A program made the position numbers and the translations under genes. DNA of 64,000 nt from Desulfovermiculus sp041686195. GTDB taxonomy: Bacteria > Desulfobacterota > Desulfovibrionia > Desulfovibrionales > Desulfothermaceae. The notes under the pieces were generated by a model. That model was not told where the DNA came from. It saw only the letters and a list, made by a program, of their open reading frames with translations, and did not search any database. How positions within the stretch are numbered: position 1 is the first letter of the stretch; the number at the start of each line of letters is the position of its first letter. Shown here piece by piece: positions 14,830 to 23,418 of the stretch. The stretch lies in NCBI GenBank assembly GCA_041686195.1, contig JAWLEI010000002.1, positions 1 to 64,000 of the forward strand, in the 5' to 3' direction.

Positions 14830-15471
14830 ATGATCTGGTGGAATTACCTCATTGTACAGCTGGACCAGGTGCTCATTGCCCCGTACCGTTTTTTTGATCA
14901 TCCGGTCACCGGCTTTTTTTTCGGGACGTTTATTCTTTGTCTGTGGTGCATTCTTCTGGGTGAGCTGACCTACAGAATCGTTTCGCGAATAAATAAGAGC
15001 CATATCCAGACCTTTCACCAGGAAATGGTCAAGATGCACAACTTGAGCATCAAGGCCCTGATGCTCAAGGACAAGACCAATTATCAGGCCTGCAACAAGG
15101 AAGCAAACGAAGCATTCGGCAAGTACTTCTTTAATATGATTACCCTGGGTGCAGCTACCTTGTGGCCAGCGCCATTTGCCCTGGGCTGGATGAGCACCAG
15201 ATTCGGTCACCTGGAATTTGAACTGCAGTTCTGGATACCCATTTTGGGCCACAGTGCGGGCTTTGCTTCAGTTATGATCCCCATGTACATCCTGTGTCGC
15301 TTCATTTGGGCCAAGTTCAAACGGCTTTTGCCAATTCAGGCCCTGCAAACCGAGCCCACGGCCCAGGGCACGGATCAGGAAGAAATGATCCAGCTGCGGG
15401 AAATTGATGAGCATGGAAAAATCCCGGAAAGATTCTGGCCCCAAGAAAAACCCTTGACTCCAAAGGAGTAG
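14830..15471 (+). CDS. Small membrane protein of unknown function
   Basis: 213 residues. TM1 at about 25-50 (VTGFFFGTFILCLWCILLGEL), then a ~50-residue polar helical segment (HIQTFHQEMVKMHNLSIKALMLKDKTNYQACNKEANEAF in overlapping parts), TM2 at about 98-120, TM3 at about 133-160, and a charged Pro/Glu-rich tail. The order TM - amphipathic helix - two TMs loosely recalls the DUF106/Oxa1-like fold, but I cannot assign it. It ends 5 bp before the TorD-molybdoenzyme fusion, so tight co-expression is likely; it may anchor or serve that enzyme. Confidence 0.75.
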   Translation: MIWWNYLIVQLDQVLIAPYRFFDHPVTGFFFGTFILCLWCILLGELTYRIVSRINKSHIQTFHQEMVKMHNLSIKALMLKDKTNYQACNKEANEAFGKYFFNMITLGAATLWPAPFALGWMSTRFGHLEFELQFWIPILGHSAGFASVMIPMYILCRFIWAKFKRLLPIQALQTEPTAQGTDQEEMIQLREIDEHGKIPERFWPQEKPLTPKE

Positions 15472-15476
15472 AGATC

Positions 15477-18275
15477 ATGGAAATAAAACTTCAACAGTCA
15501 CGAGCCAAGAGGTATCAGTTTTTATCCACCCTCTTTCGGGATGAGATTCCATTGGACCTGATCAAAGCCATGCAGCAGGACACCTTTCTCCAGCCCCTGA
15601 ATGAAGCGGTTCAGGGCTGCGGCTACGTGGATCTGACCAGCGGAGCAGAGGTCATGACCAAGTACCTGCAAAGCAGGGATGCGCAGAGTGCCTATGAGGA
15701 ATTGCGCTTCGATTATGCCGAGCTGTTTCTCAATGCCGGACCCAATCCGGCTTTTCCCTACGAATCGGTCCATGCCGGAGGGGAACCGGTAGTCATGCAG
15801 CAGCCGGTGTTTGAACTGCGGGAGTTTTTTCGCCAGGCCGGGCTGCGCCCCTCGCCTGACTATCCGGATCTGGAGGAGCACATCGCGGTCCAGATGGAAT
15901 TTTTGCGTCATTTGCTGGAAGAGGGAAAGGTCAAAGAGTATGAAAACTTTTTTAAAACCAAATACTCCAAATGGGTGATCCCCTTTTGCGATCAGCTGGC
16001 CGCTGCTTCCACAACTGATTTCTACCAGGGTCTGGCCCACTTCACCCGCGGGGCCATCATGTGCGAAAATATGCGCTTAGAGGGCCACACCAAGGGCGAA
16101 GAAACCACGACCATTATGGTCACTGCTGTGGATGCCCTGAACCTGAATCCTGGATACGCCACCCTGAGCCAGGGGGCCCAACAACCGGAAGGGGAAAAGA
16201 AAATCGCCACCCACTGCTATAGCTGCGGGGCTTTGTGCGGGATGACTGCCAAGGTCAAGGACGGGATACTCACCGGCACCAGCGGCCTGTCCGGAGACCC
16301 CAAAGGCGATGGCAGACTGTGTCCCAAAGGGGGCAATGCCGCCAAGCACCTCTACTCCCCGTACCGGCTGAAGACCCCCTTGATCAAGGAAAAAGGCCGA
16401 TTTCGCAAGGCCTCATGGGAAGAGGCTCTGGACCGGGTGGCATCCGGGATCCAGAATATGGACAAGGACAAACTGGCCTATTTCCGGGGCAATGATTTCG
16501 TGAACTGGATCCACGAAGCCCTGTTCGATCACCTGGGCTGCCCTAAAGGAACCCACCGCCCCATGTGCGACAACTCCAACCGGATGGCCAACGAGCACAA
16601 CTTAAATGACAAGCGACCCTGGATCAACTACCAGGAATCAGACTATATCCTGCATTTCGGCATGAACGAGCTGGCTACCTCCTATGGACAGCGAAAGACA
16701 GCAGAGCTGAAAAAAGCCCTGAAGCGCGGAGCGAAGATGGTGGTTTTTGATCCCCGGCGCTCGGAGACCGCCAAAGAAGCCACGGAATGGATCCCCATCA
16801 ATCCAGCGACAGATGGGGCGGCAGCCATGGCCATGGCCTATGTGATCATCACTGAGGACCTCTACGACCATGACTTTGTGGCCAACTGGACCCACGGCTT
16901 TGAAGCGTTCAAGAAAAGGGTCCTGGGAGAGGAAGACGGGGTGGCCCGCACCCCACAATGGGCGGAAGAAATCAGCGGCGTTCCGGCTTCGACCATTGCC
17001 CGGATCGCCCGGGAATTCGCCATGTCCGAGGCCAAAGGCTGCATATCCTGGGGCGGTCTGGCTCAGGTGCCAAACGGCATGTACTCCACCGCCGCCATCC
17101 AGGCCTTAAACGGTCTGTGCGGCACCTTTGATGCTCCCGGAGGCCCCTCCCTGCCCTTTAAACGCAAACTCAAATCAGCTTGGGGTCAGGGACAGGAGAA
17201 ACCGGCAGCCACAGCTGCTCCCAAACTCAACTCTTTTGACATGTGGAAGGGCTGGGCCCCGGCTTATATCTTAAGCGATGTCCAGGCCGGACGGATCAAG
17301 GGGCTTATCAACTACTACGGCGACCCGGTCCTGTCCTGGGGCAACCAGGAAGCCACCACAAAGGCCATTTTGGACATGGATTTCAAGGTCTCGATTGAGG
17401 CCTTTATGAGCAATACGGCCCTGCTCTGCGACGTTGTTCTTCCGGATGCCACCTGGCTGGAACAGTCCTTTGTCAAAAACGAGTGGCTCTATGAGGCCAT
17501 GCTCATGTATTTTGCCCAGGTGGTTCCCCCCATGTACAACACCATGCCGATGTGGAAAATCACCCAGGAACTGGCAAACAGACTTGGTCTCGGAGAATAC
17601 TTTCCGTGGCAAACTATTGAGGAGGCTGAACAAAATCAGCTGGCCGGAACAGAGTGGTCCTACCAGGAACTGACCACCAAAGGCTTCATCATCACCGATC
17701 AGGCTGAGTACTATAAATACAAAAAATGGGGCTCGTTGAATCCTCCGGAAGGCTATGGCTCCTCAGGCACAACCAAGACCGGCAAATACAACTTCCTCAA
17801 TCCGGTGGCCGAGGAAAAAGGGGTTGATCCCCTGCCGGACCATAAAGAGCCGGAGGCCGAAATCCAGGCTGATGCGGATTACCCCTTTATTTTCGGGAAT
17901 TTCAGAGTCTATGAGCACGAGCACTGCTCCACATTTTCTAATTACGGCCTGATGAAAATGAAGGGCAAAAACACCTTGTGGATCAATGCCCTGGATGCCA
18001 AAAAGCTGGGCATCGGCAGCGGGGACATGGTCCGGCTGGAGTCCCCCTGGGGACAGGTTGAGCTGGAAGTAAATCCAACCTGGTCCATTACCCAGGGGGT
18101 GCTTGGCTCTGAGGGAGGCTTCGGCCATGTTCGCGGACTGGAAGGAGACCCCAAATTTCCCCAGTTCGGCGGGTGCAATCCTCCAGGAATTCAACGCCCC
18201 AATACCACGGAAAAGGATGGTGGAACCCCGCTTATGAAGTACATCAAGACCCGGGTGGTCAAAAAGGCGGCCTGA
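15477..18275 (+). CDS. TorD-like chaperone fused to molybdopterin oxidoreductase
   Basis: 932 residues in one frame. Residues 1-215 are a TorD/DmsD-type maturation chaperone: all-helical, with the family-like 'FDYAELFLNAGPNPAFPYESVH' loop and 'EEHIAVQMEFLRHL' helix. After a ~30-residue linker, residues 243-930 are a DMSO-reductase-family catalytic subunit. The [4Fe-4S] ligands are Cys247, 250, 254 and 282; Cys364 in HRPMCDNSN is the likely Mo ligand; and the C-terminal MGD-binding domain ends LMKYIKTRVVKKAA. No Tat signal precedes it, so the enzyme should be cytoplasmic. TorD proteins normally act in trans on a Tat-exported client, so a permanent cis fusion is unusual. No electron-transfer Fe-S or NrfD subunit is adjacent. 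Substrate unknown; the TauE neighbour hints at a sulfur oxyanion. Confidence 0.9.
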   Translation: MEIKLQQSRAKRYQFLSTLFRDEIPLDLIKAMQQDTFLQPLNEAVQGCGYVDLTSGAEVMTKYLQSRDAQSAYEELRFDYAELFLNAGPNPAFPYESVHAGGEPVVMQQPVFELREFFRQAGLRPSPDYPDLEEHIAVQMEFLRHLLEEGKVKEYENFFKTKYSKWVIPFCDQLAAASTTDFYQGLAHFTRGAIMCENMRLEGHTKGEETTTIMVTAVDALNLNPGYATLSQGAQQPEGEKKIATHCYSCGALCGMTAKVKDGILTGTSGLSGDPKGDGRLCPKGGNAAKHLYSPYRLKTPLIKEKGRFRKASWEEALDRVASGIQNMDKDKLAYFRGNDFVNWIHEALFDHLGCPKGTHRPMCDNSNRMANEHNLNDKRPWINYQESDYILHFGMNELATSYGQRKTAELKKALKRGAKMVVFDPRRSETAKEATEWIPINPATDGAAAMAMAYVIITEDLYDHDFVANWTHGFEAFKKRVLGEEDGVARTPQWAEEISGVPASTIARIAREFAMSEAKGCISWGGLAQVPNGMYSTAAIQALNGLCGTFDAPGGPSLPFKRKLKSAWGQGQEKPAATAAPKLNSFDMWKGWAPAYILSDVQAGRIKGLINYYGDPVLSWGNQEATTKAILDMDFKVSIEAFMSNTALLCDVVLPDATWLEQSFVKNEWLYEAMLMYFAQVVPPMYNTMPMWKITQELANRLGLGEYFPWQTIEEAEQNQLAGTEWSYQELTTKGFIITDQAEYYKYKKWGSLNPPEGYGSSGTTKTGKYNFLNPVAEEKGVDPLPDHKEPEAEIQADADYPFIFGNFRVYEHEHCSTFSNYGLMKMKGKNTLWINALDAKKLGIGSGDMVRLESPWGQVELEVNPTWSITQGVLGSEGGFGHVRGLEGDPKFPQFGGCNPPGIQRPNTTEKDGGTPLMKYIKTRVVKKAA

Positions 18276-18299
18276 TCCTTTGTTTTCCCCGGACACAGC

Positions 18300-18329
18300 A
18301 AGGCCAGTCCCGGCGCCGGGGCTGGCCTT
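18300..18329. terminator. Bidirectional hairpin between convergent genes
   Basis: AAGGCCAG...CTGGCCTT encloses the palindrome CCCGGCGCCGGG, giving a long GC-rich stem. It lies between the stop of the molybdoenzyme (18275) and the stop of the phosphatase gene (18331), where a shared terminator is expected. Confidence 0.7.
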
Positions 18330-18330
18330 G

Positions 18331-19368
18331 CTATGTTGTGCGCATCAAAAGAGTGAAAAAGTCCTGAACATATTTACCAGAAACGACCCGAGTCAGCTCA
18401 AATTGCAGGTCCTGTTCCAGAAAACGGCCCCCAAATGCCAGAAACATACTTTGAGAAACGGCAAAAACCGCCTCGTGTATATCTTCTTTCTCCTTGCGGC
18501 CCAAATCCGGGCTGTCAAACAAACGACAGGCAAGGGGGCGGTGCTCAAAAAGGGTGCAGGCCTGGTTATGGTTCAGGGGACAGAGAAATTCTTCACCCCC
18601 AAGCTCCCCGCTGTTTTTGCTCAACTCAGGCTTTGCCTGCCATTTTACCGCTTTTTGGATCAGCCCGTGCCTTTTGTCCCGGTCAAAAAGGGTGTTTATC
18701 CGGTGTGATACATACACTGCCTCCACCAGGCTGAGCATGACCCGGTTTCCACAGCAGCGCATATGGTCCCGTCCGCAGAGTTTCTGATCTACAATCCGCT
18801 CATCCACATGCCTGAAAATGACCTCCAGGTCCTGGAAAAAAGGGGCCAGATCGACGACCTGCTTTTGTTCCAGGCTTGGCTCGCGCATTTTCAGCCCGCC
18901 CTGTTTTTTCCCGTACTTCCTGAGCAGGCTCCATTGATCATAGTTGGCCGGGCGTGATCGCAACGGGCTGAGCTTCTTTTGGGCCAGCTTGGGGCTGAAC
19001 CCTTTGCGCAGCAGATAGGCACTGGCCAGAGTCCCGGTCCTGCCGATGCCGTGCCGGCAATGGACCAGAACTTTCTTGCCCAAAAAAATTGCCTCGTCCA
19101 TCCATTCCAGGGCATTGTCCATGGCTTCCATTTCCGGTGTTTCTTCATCTTCCACCGGCAGATAATAGACTTCAAATCCCGCCTGCTGTTCGATCAGGGG
19201 CAGATCCGGAAATTCAGCACACAGATTCAAGATGGCGTCAATGCCGGCTTCTTTGAGTCTGTCCAGTTGGTCATACGACATGGGGGCGTGACTTACCGCC
19301 AGATGCGCGGTCACCCAGCGAGCAACTTCATTCTGGCTGGACTTTTTTTTAAATGGCCAGAGCTGCAT
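18331..19368 (-). CDS. Dual-specificity phosphatase fused to YkgJ-like Cys-rich domain
   Basis: 345 residues from ATG 19368, preceded by GAGGAAA; longer starts to 19455 would overlap the upstream gene much more. Residues 10-150 are a dual-specificity/tyrosine phosphatase with the CX5R loop HCRHGIGRTG and a WPD-like upstream loop (PVEDEETPE). Residues about 175-320 resemble the YkgJ (zinc/iron-chelating) domain with scattered Cys: LCGRDHMRCCG, FLCPLNHNQAC, LACRLF. It follows the PEP-synthase-like gene with a 20-bp overlap and so belongs to the minus-strand signalling set. It may reverse phosphorylation made by that set; this is inference. Confidence 0.85.
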   Translation of the reverse strand: MQLWPFKKKSSQNEVARWVTAHLAVSHAPMSYDQLDRLKEAGIDAILNLCAEFPDLPLIEQQAGFEVYYLPVEDEETPEMEAMDNALEWMDEAIFLGKKVLVHCRHGIGRTGTLASAYLLRKGFSPKLAQKKLSPLRSRPANYDQWSLLRKYGKKQGGLKMREPSLEQKQVVDLAPFFQDLEVIFRHVDERIVDQKLCGRDHMRCCGNRVMLSLVEAVYVSHRINTLFDRDKRHGLIQKAVKWQAKPELSKNSGELGGEEFLCPLNHNQACTLFEHRPLACRLFDSPDLGRKEKEDIHEAVFAVSQSMFLAFGGRFLEQDLQFELTRVVSGKYVQDFFTLLMRTT

Positions 19369-21748
19369 GAATTTCCTCGATAATTTCATTGATCCGGACA
19401 GGCACCTGCTCTGACTCAATGCCCAAATCCATGAGTCTGGTCCGGCCCAGAACATATCCGAGGATAACCAGAGCCTGCCTGCTGACCTCCAAATCCTCCC
19501 GGGCCAGTTCAGCAGTCAACAACTCCCCCTTGATCTGGACCTGAAAATGAAAATTCCCAAGCACTCTGCGAATGATCTCCAGTCTGAGGACTTTCTGCTC
19601 CTCCCCTCCACCCCCTCCCTTGAAGCTGAATTGGACATAGTTTTGATCTTTACGCTCACTGATCAAGGCATCAACCACTGCAAAGTGATAGCCAAACCTG
19701 AGCAGGGCGTGCATATAATCCCTGGCCACCAGGGCATAGCTGCTCAGGGTCGGGGACTTGGTCGGATCAAATATTCCGGCGCTCATTTTGTCGAATTCCT
19801 GCCAATCAAAATGCCATGTGCTGCGGTCCCAGGTAATACCTTCCTGGGCCAAGCCCTGAAACAGGGCCTGAAACGGCTTGCTGGTAATATGCTCTGGCCG
19901 GATTGTTTGCAGCTTCCTGGCCTTGGGATCCAAACCCTCTTCCAGGTTGAGCACCCGGAAGGTGAGAGGGAGATCAAGATCCAGGATCTTGGAATCCCCA
20001 AGCCCCTTGCCCCTGGGATCGGCCAGCGAAAACATCTCGCGGACCCCCATTTCATGGGCAAAACGGATCAGATCATGGAGAGAACGGCAATTTTCAGGGA
20101 TGAATGCCTGAGACTGGGCATCTTTTAAGTTCAGGGAAGAAATGCTTTCTAATATCCGGGGCATTTTGGCGGTCATCCAGGTTTCCTGACGGGGAAGCTC
20201 AAAGAATATGTCTTTGGATGTCCCGGCATGGATAAGTCCCAAGTCAGCGTCCACAACAATCTGCTGCCCGTCTTCCCAATTCTGGATGTCCTGGTCGGGA
20301 TGTATGATCACCGGGACTTTCGTCTCCCTGGCTACAGTGGCCAAATGGCTGGCTGCGCTCCCGTGTGCGGCGATAATCCCGGATATGTTGTGCACTTCGG
20401 CTGCCAACTCCGGGTACAATCCGGGAGTGAATACTACAGCCCCGGAAGGTATGCGGAAAATATCCGCCCTGGACTGTATCTTGAATAAAGTCCCGCCGGC
20501 CCGCCCCGGAGAAGCCCATTGCCCTCGAGCCAAGACTGGAAGATCCAATTGGCACGAATGGGCTGGAACGCAAACACCTTGCAGAGGCCTGCTCTGAACC
20601 AGATGGATTTCATGCCCTTCATCCACTACCCATTCGATATCCTGAGGGATTCCACCGAAAAACTCCTCCAGTTCCCAGGCATAACTCAAAAGTCTGGGCA
20701 AGTACGGCCGCTCATTTGATGCAGAGGCAGGCTTGGGCCCTTTGGGCACCAAAAACTCCCTGGCCCGACACTCTCCTCCCATGAGTTTGTCCCCCAGACC
20801 GGGCACCATATAGATACCGGTATACTCTGGATTGGTGACATCTGAAGTATAGACCACCCCGCTTTCCAGGGCCGGGATCATATCCAGGACCAGCACAGCC
20901 ATGGACAGCATCTCGTCAGGCAGTCCGGCCCGGATGCGATAGCTGATGGCCGGGACCGAATATTTGCTGGCCAGGACCTCTTTGTAGGCCTGAATCCAGT
21001 CCTGGGGCCGAACATTGAGCCGGCTTGTATACTGTCCGGCAAAGCTGAGTTCACTGTCTTCCCCACAGGCGCTGGAGCGTAAAGCCAGGCGCTGAGCCAC
21101 AAACCTGTGCATTGTGCCCTCCACCTCCCGGGACAGCTCCTCTGGAATCTTGGCCTGGTAAATGAGCTCCTGCAGCTCGGCGGACCTTTTCTCCAGCTGG
21201 TCGGAATGCAGACAGATGTGGCTCAAGATCCGATTGATTGAGGGCCGGAGTTGATTGGTCTGCACAAAAAAATCAAAGGCCCGGGTAGTGATGCAAAAGC
21301 CGTCAGGTATCGGAAAACCTTGCTTTTTGATCAAGGCCAGATGTGCAGCCTTGCCCCCCACCAGCTCCGGAGAGCACTGATCGCTGGCCAAATCCAGGAC
21401 ATAGGGAGGATCAGTCGGGCAGGGCTTCAGGCTCAAGGCCAGCTGGACATAAAAGGCCACCTTGTCTTTATAGTCTTTCAAGATTCGGTAGCGCAGAGGA
21501 TTCAGGGCGATCAGGCTTTTAATCAACAGCTCAACGTCCAAAACCAGTTCCTGGCCCAGCCTGACAACTCGGGCATAGTCGCAGGGAAGCCCCCGATAAT
21601 GGATCTCTTCGATCTCAGCCATTTTTTCCAGGCAGTGCCGGTCCTGGGCCAGGAGATCTCGAAAATACTGGTATTTTCTTCGTAACTGCGAGCCCGGAGC
21701 AAGGACCTGACGCGACCAGTACGTAAGAATATCCCGAAGCCACATCAC
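19349..21748 (-). CDS. PEP-synthase-like phosphotransferase
   Basis: About 799 residues (GTG 21748 or ATG 21745). Residues 1-110 are a helical, family-specific N-terminus. Residues about 120-420 are the PEP/pyruvate-binding ATP-grasp domain (SPELVGGKAAHLALIKKQGFPIPDGFCIT; LALRSSACGEDSELSFAGQY; EIHLVQSRPLQ). The swivelling phospho-His domain follows at about 440-545 with the phosphorylatable His in GSAASHLATVARE. The C-terminal 250 residues are not the PEP/pyruvate TIM barrel of true PEP synthase, so the phosphoryl acceptor is probably something else. It is coupled by a 4-nt overlap to a receiver-domain gene upstream and overlaps a phosphatase gene downstream. Confidence 0.85.
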   Translation of the reverse strand: MMWLRDILTYWSRQVLAPGSQLRRKYQYFRDLLAQDRHCLEKMAEIEEIHYRGLPCDYARVVRLGQELVLDVELLIKSLIALNPLRYRILKDYKDKVAFYVQLALSLKPCPTDPPYVLDLASDQCSPELVGGKAAHLALIKKQGFPIPDGFCITTRAFDFFVQTNQLRPSINRILSHICLHSDQLEKRSAELQELIYQAKIPEELSREVEGTMHRFVAQRLALRSSACGEDSELSFAGQYTSRLNVRPQDWIQAYKEVLASKYSVPAISYRIRAGLPDEMLSMAVLVLDMIPALESGVVYTSDVTNPEYTGIYMVPGLGDKLMGGECRAREFLVPKGPKPASASNERPYLPRLLSYAWELEEFFGGIPQDIEWVVDEGHEIHLVQSRPLQGVCVPAHSCQLDLPVLARGQWASPGRAGGTLFKIQSRADIFRIPSGAVVFTPGLYPELAAEVHNISGIIAAHGSAASHLATVARETKVPVIIHPDQDIQNWEDGQQIVVDADLGLIHAGTSKDIFFELPRQETWMTAKMPRILESISSLNLKDAQSQAFIPENCRSLHDLIRFAHEMGVREMFSLADPRGKGLGDSKILDLDLPLTFRVLNLEEGLDPKARKLQTIRPEHITSKPFQALFQGLAQEGITWDRSTWHFDWQEFDKMSAGIFDPTKSPTLSSYALVARDYMHALLRFGYHFAVVDALISERKDQNYVQFSFKGGGGGEEQKVLRLEIIRRVLGNFHFQVQIKGELLTAELAREDLEVSRQALVILGYVLGRTRLMDLGIESEQVPVRINEIIEEIHAALAI

Positions 21749-22122
21749 GTTGATCCAGATGATTTACCGGCCAGGACTTGGGCCACCTTGTCCTCCAGTT
21801 CATGCTTATCGATCGGCTTGACCAGGTATTCGTCGGCCCCCAGCTGCAAGGCTCTCTGGGCGGTCTCCAGGGTCGGGTATCCAGTCAGCATGAGGACCCG
21901 GATAGCAGGGACCACCTTTTTGGCCTCTTCCAGGACCTCGATGCCACTCAGCTTCTTAAGCTTAATGTCCAAAATGGCCAGGTCCACCTGGTTGTCCCGA
22001 ACATAGGTAAAAAACTCATCCTCTTCGGTAAACGGATAAACTGTATGGCCCTGGCGTTGAAGAATCCTTTGAACCATAACTGCTGCATCGAGCACATCGT
22101 CCAGAACGGCAATAATGGCCAC
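21745..22122 (-). CDS. Single-domain response regulator
   Basis: 125 residues from a GTG at 22122 with AAGGAGG just upstream. The open frame to 22374 is rejected because its extra part is translated repeat DNA. A complete CheY-like receiver: acidic pair Asp8/Asp9, phosphoacceptor Asp52 in LAILDIKLKKLSG, Thr in MLTGYP, and Lys in YLVKPIDKHEL. No output domain. Its stop overlaps the start of the PEP-synthase-like gene, so it probably controls or is part of that protein's signalling. It is divergent from the PhnD-like / histidine kinase pair, whose kinase lacks any other nearby receiver. Confidence 0.9.
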   Translation of the reverse strand: MAIIAVLDDVLDAAVMVQRILQRQGHTVYPFTEEDEFFTYVRDNQVDLAILDIKLKKLSGIEVLEEAKKVVPAIRVLMLTGYPTLETAQRALQLGADEYLVKPIDKHELEDKVAQVLAGKSSGST

Positions 22123-22470
22123 CTGCGTCCTCCTTTTCAACCCTGCCCCTGCAGATTTTCTGTTTTGAAGTCCTGACAGCTCAACTATTCTATGTTCTCC
22201 TGGCATGCTCTCTTTCATGTGTTTTATAAACAAGATATCATGGATGGGCTCGCATGCCAATTGGCGTGCACATGAGATCCCAGCACATCTGGGCCGGCAG
22301 CAGGGGGATTTTAAAGAGTGAAGAGGCTGGGCCTCGGAGAGGGCCAGCCCTACCGGAAGGGAACTGGGCCCCACTAGCCCGGGTCTCTCCGAGGGCCGGA
22401 GTGTTTTCTAAAATCGAAGATGAGTCCAAGTGCAGTTGCCTTCTGTTCAACTGCTTGCTAGACTTTGCAC
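22123..22470. other. Divergent intergenic region with GC-rich hairpin repeat
   Basis: It holds the promoters for the receiver gene (minus) and the PhnD-like gene (plus), but no convincing boxes were picked out. At 22322-22395 there are two copies of the CTGGGCCTCGGAGAGGGCCAGCC / CCCGGGTCTCTCCGAGGGCC hairpin family also seen at 60-105 and 12888-12960. Confidence 0.6.
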
Positions 22471-23418
22471 ATGCAGTTCACCAGATCCATCCGGCCAAAG
22501 GCCTTGTTGATTGCCGCACTTTTTTGCATGTGCCTCCTCCCTGGCTGCGATCAGGGAGAGCCGCAGATCGAGGTGGACCTGAGCAAGCGTATCCAGATCA
22601 AGGCCCAAAGAGACCTTGAGTCTTTGACCTATGCCTATCTTCCCCAGTACTCGCACCGGGTGTCCTTTGCCCGACACCACCGAATCGTTCAGTACCTGAG
22701 CGCACAAACCGAACTGCCCATCCGCCAGGTATTTCCGGATTCCTTTGCCCAACACGTGCAGATGGTGGGCGAGGGCAAGATCGACATCTCCTTTTCCAAT
22801 CCCTTGGTCTATATCCAGATCGCGGACCGGTTTCAAGCTCAGGCCATCGCCCGGACAGTGGAGCAAGACGGCAAATCCACCTTTCGAGGGCAGATCATCT
22901 GCCGGGAGGACAACAAGGCCATTCAAAACATCCAGGATTGCCGGGGAAAGCGCTGGATGGCCGTCTCCCCTACCTCGGCCGGGGGCTATCTCTTCGCCCT
23001 GGCCTATTTTCAGAAACACGGCCTGGACAAAGACGATTTCCAGCGTATTGACTTCTCTCCCGGACCAGGGGGCAAGCAGGAAAAAGTGGTCCAGGCCGTG
23101 TACCTGGGCGAATACGATATCGGGTCCATCCGGGAAGGGACCCTGGACTTGATGCAGGACCGGGTGGATCTTTCAGCCATTCGCGTTCTGGCCACCACCA
23201 AGCGCTATCCAGGCTGGGTCTATGCCGTTCGCCAGGGACTGGATGCCGACACTGCGGACAGGATCACCCAGGCTCTCTGCGCCCTGGACCGGAACAACCC
23301 TCAGGAACAAGAAATCCTGGCCCAGGGCCATATCCAGCGCATCATCCCGGCCCAGGACCGGGAGTTCGATCCTGTCCGGGATCTCGCCAGCCAGACCGGG
23401 GTGAAGTGGCTTGAGTAG
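22471..23418 (+). CDS. PhnD-like periplasmic binding lipoprotein
   Basis: 315 residues from ATG 22471. Lipoprotein signal ALLIAALFCMCLLPGC with Cys about residue 26. One PhnD/type-2 solute-binding domain: TYAYLPQYSHRVSFARHHRI, 'GEGKIDISFSNPLVY', 'SPTSAGGYLFALAYF' and 'GEYDIGSIREGTLDLM'. Its stop overlaps the start of the histidine kinase by 8 nt. No ABC transporter genes are present, so, as with the tandem-domain PhnD at 10615-12264, it is probably the ligand-sensing part of a signalling pair. Ligand unknown. Confidence 0.88.
   Translation: MQFTRSIRPKALLIAALFCMCLLPGCDQGEPQIEVDLSKRIQIKAQRDLESLTYAYLPQYSHRVSFARHHRIVQYLSAQTELPIRQVFPDSFAQHVQMVGEGKIDISFSNPLVYIQIADRFQAQAIARTVEQDGKSTFRGQIICREDNKAIQNIQDCRGKRWMAVSPTSAGGYLFALAYFQKHGLDKDDFQRIDFSPGPGGKQEKVVQAVYLGEYDIGSIREGTLDLMQDRVDLSAIRVLATTKRYPGWVYAVRQGLDADTADRITQALCALDRNNPQEQEILAQGHIQRIIPAQDREFDPVRDLASQTGVKWLE

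Noticed and set aside
22123..22374. N-terminal extension of the response regulator up to 22374
   Set aside because: The extra codons translate GC-rich repeat DNA, and a GTG with AAGGAGG starts the receiver domain at 22122.
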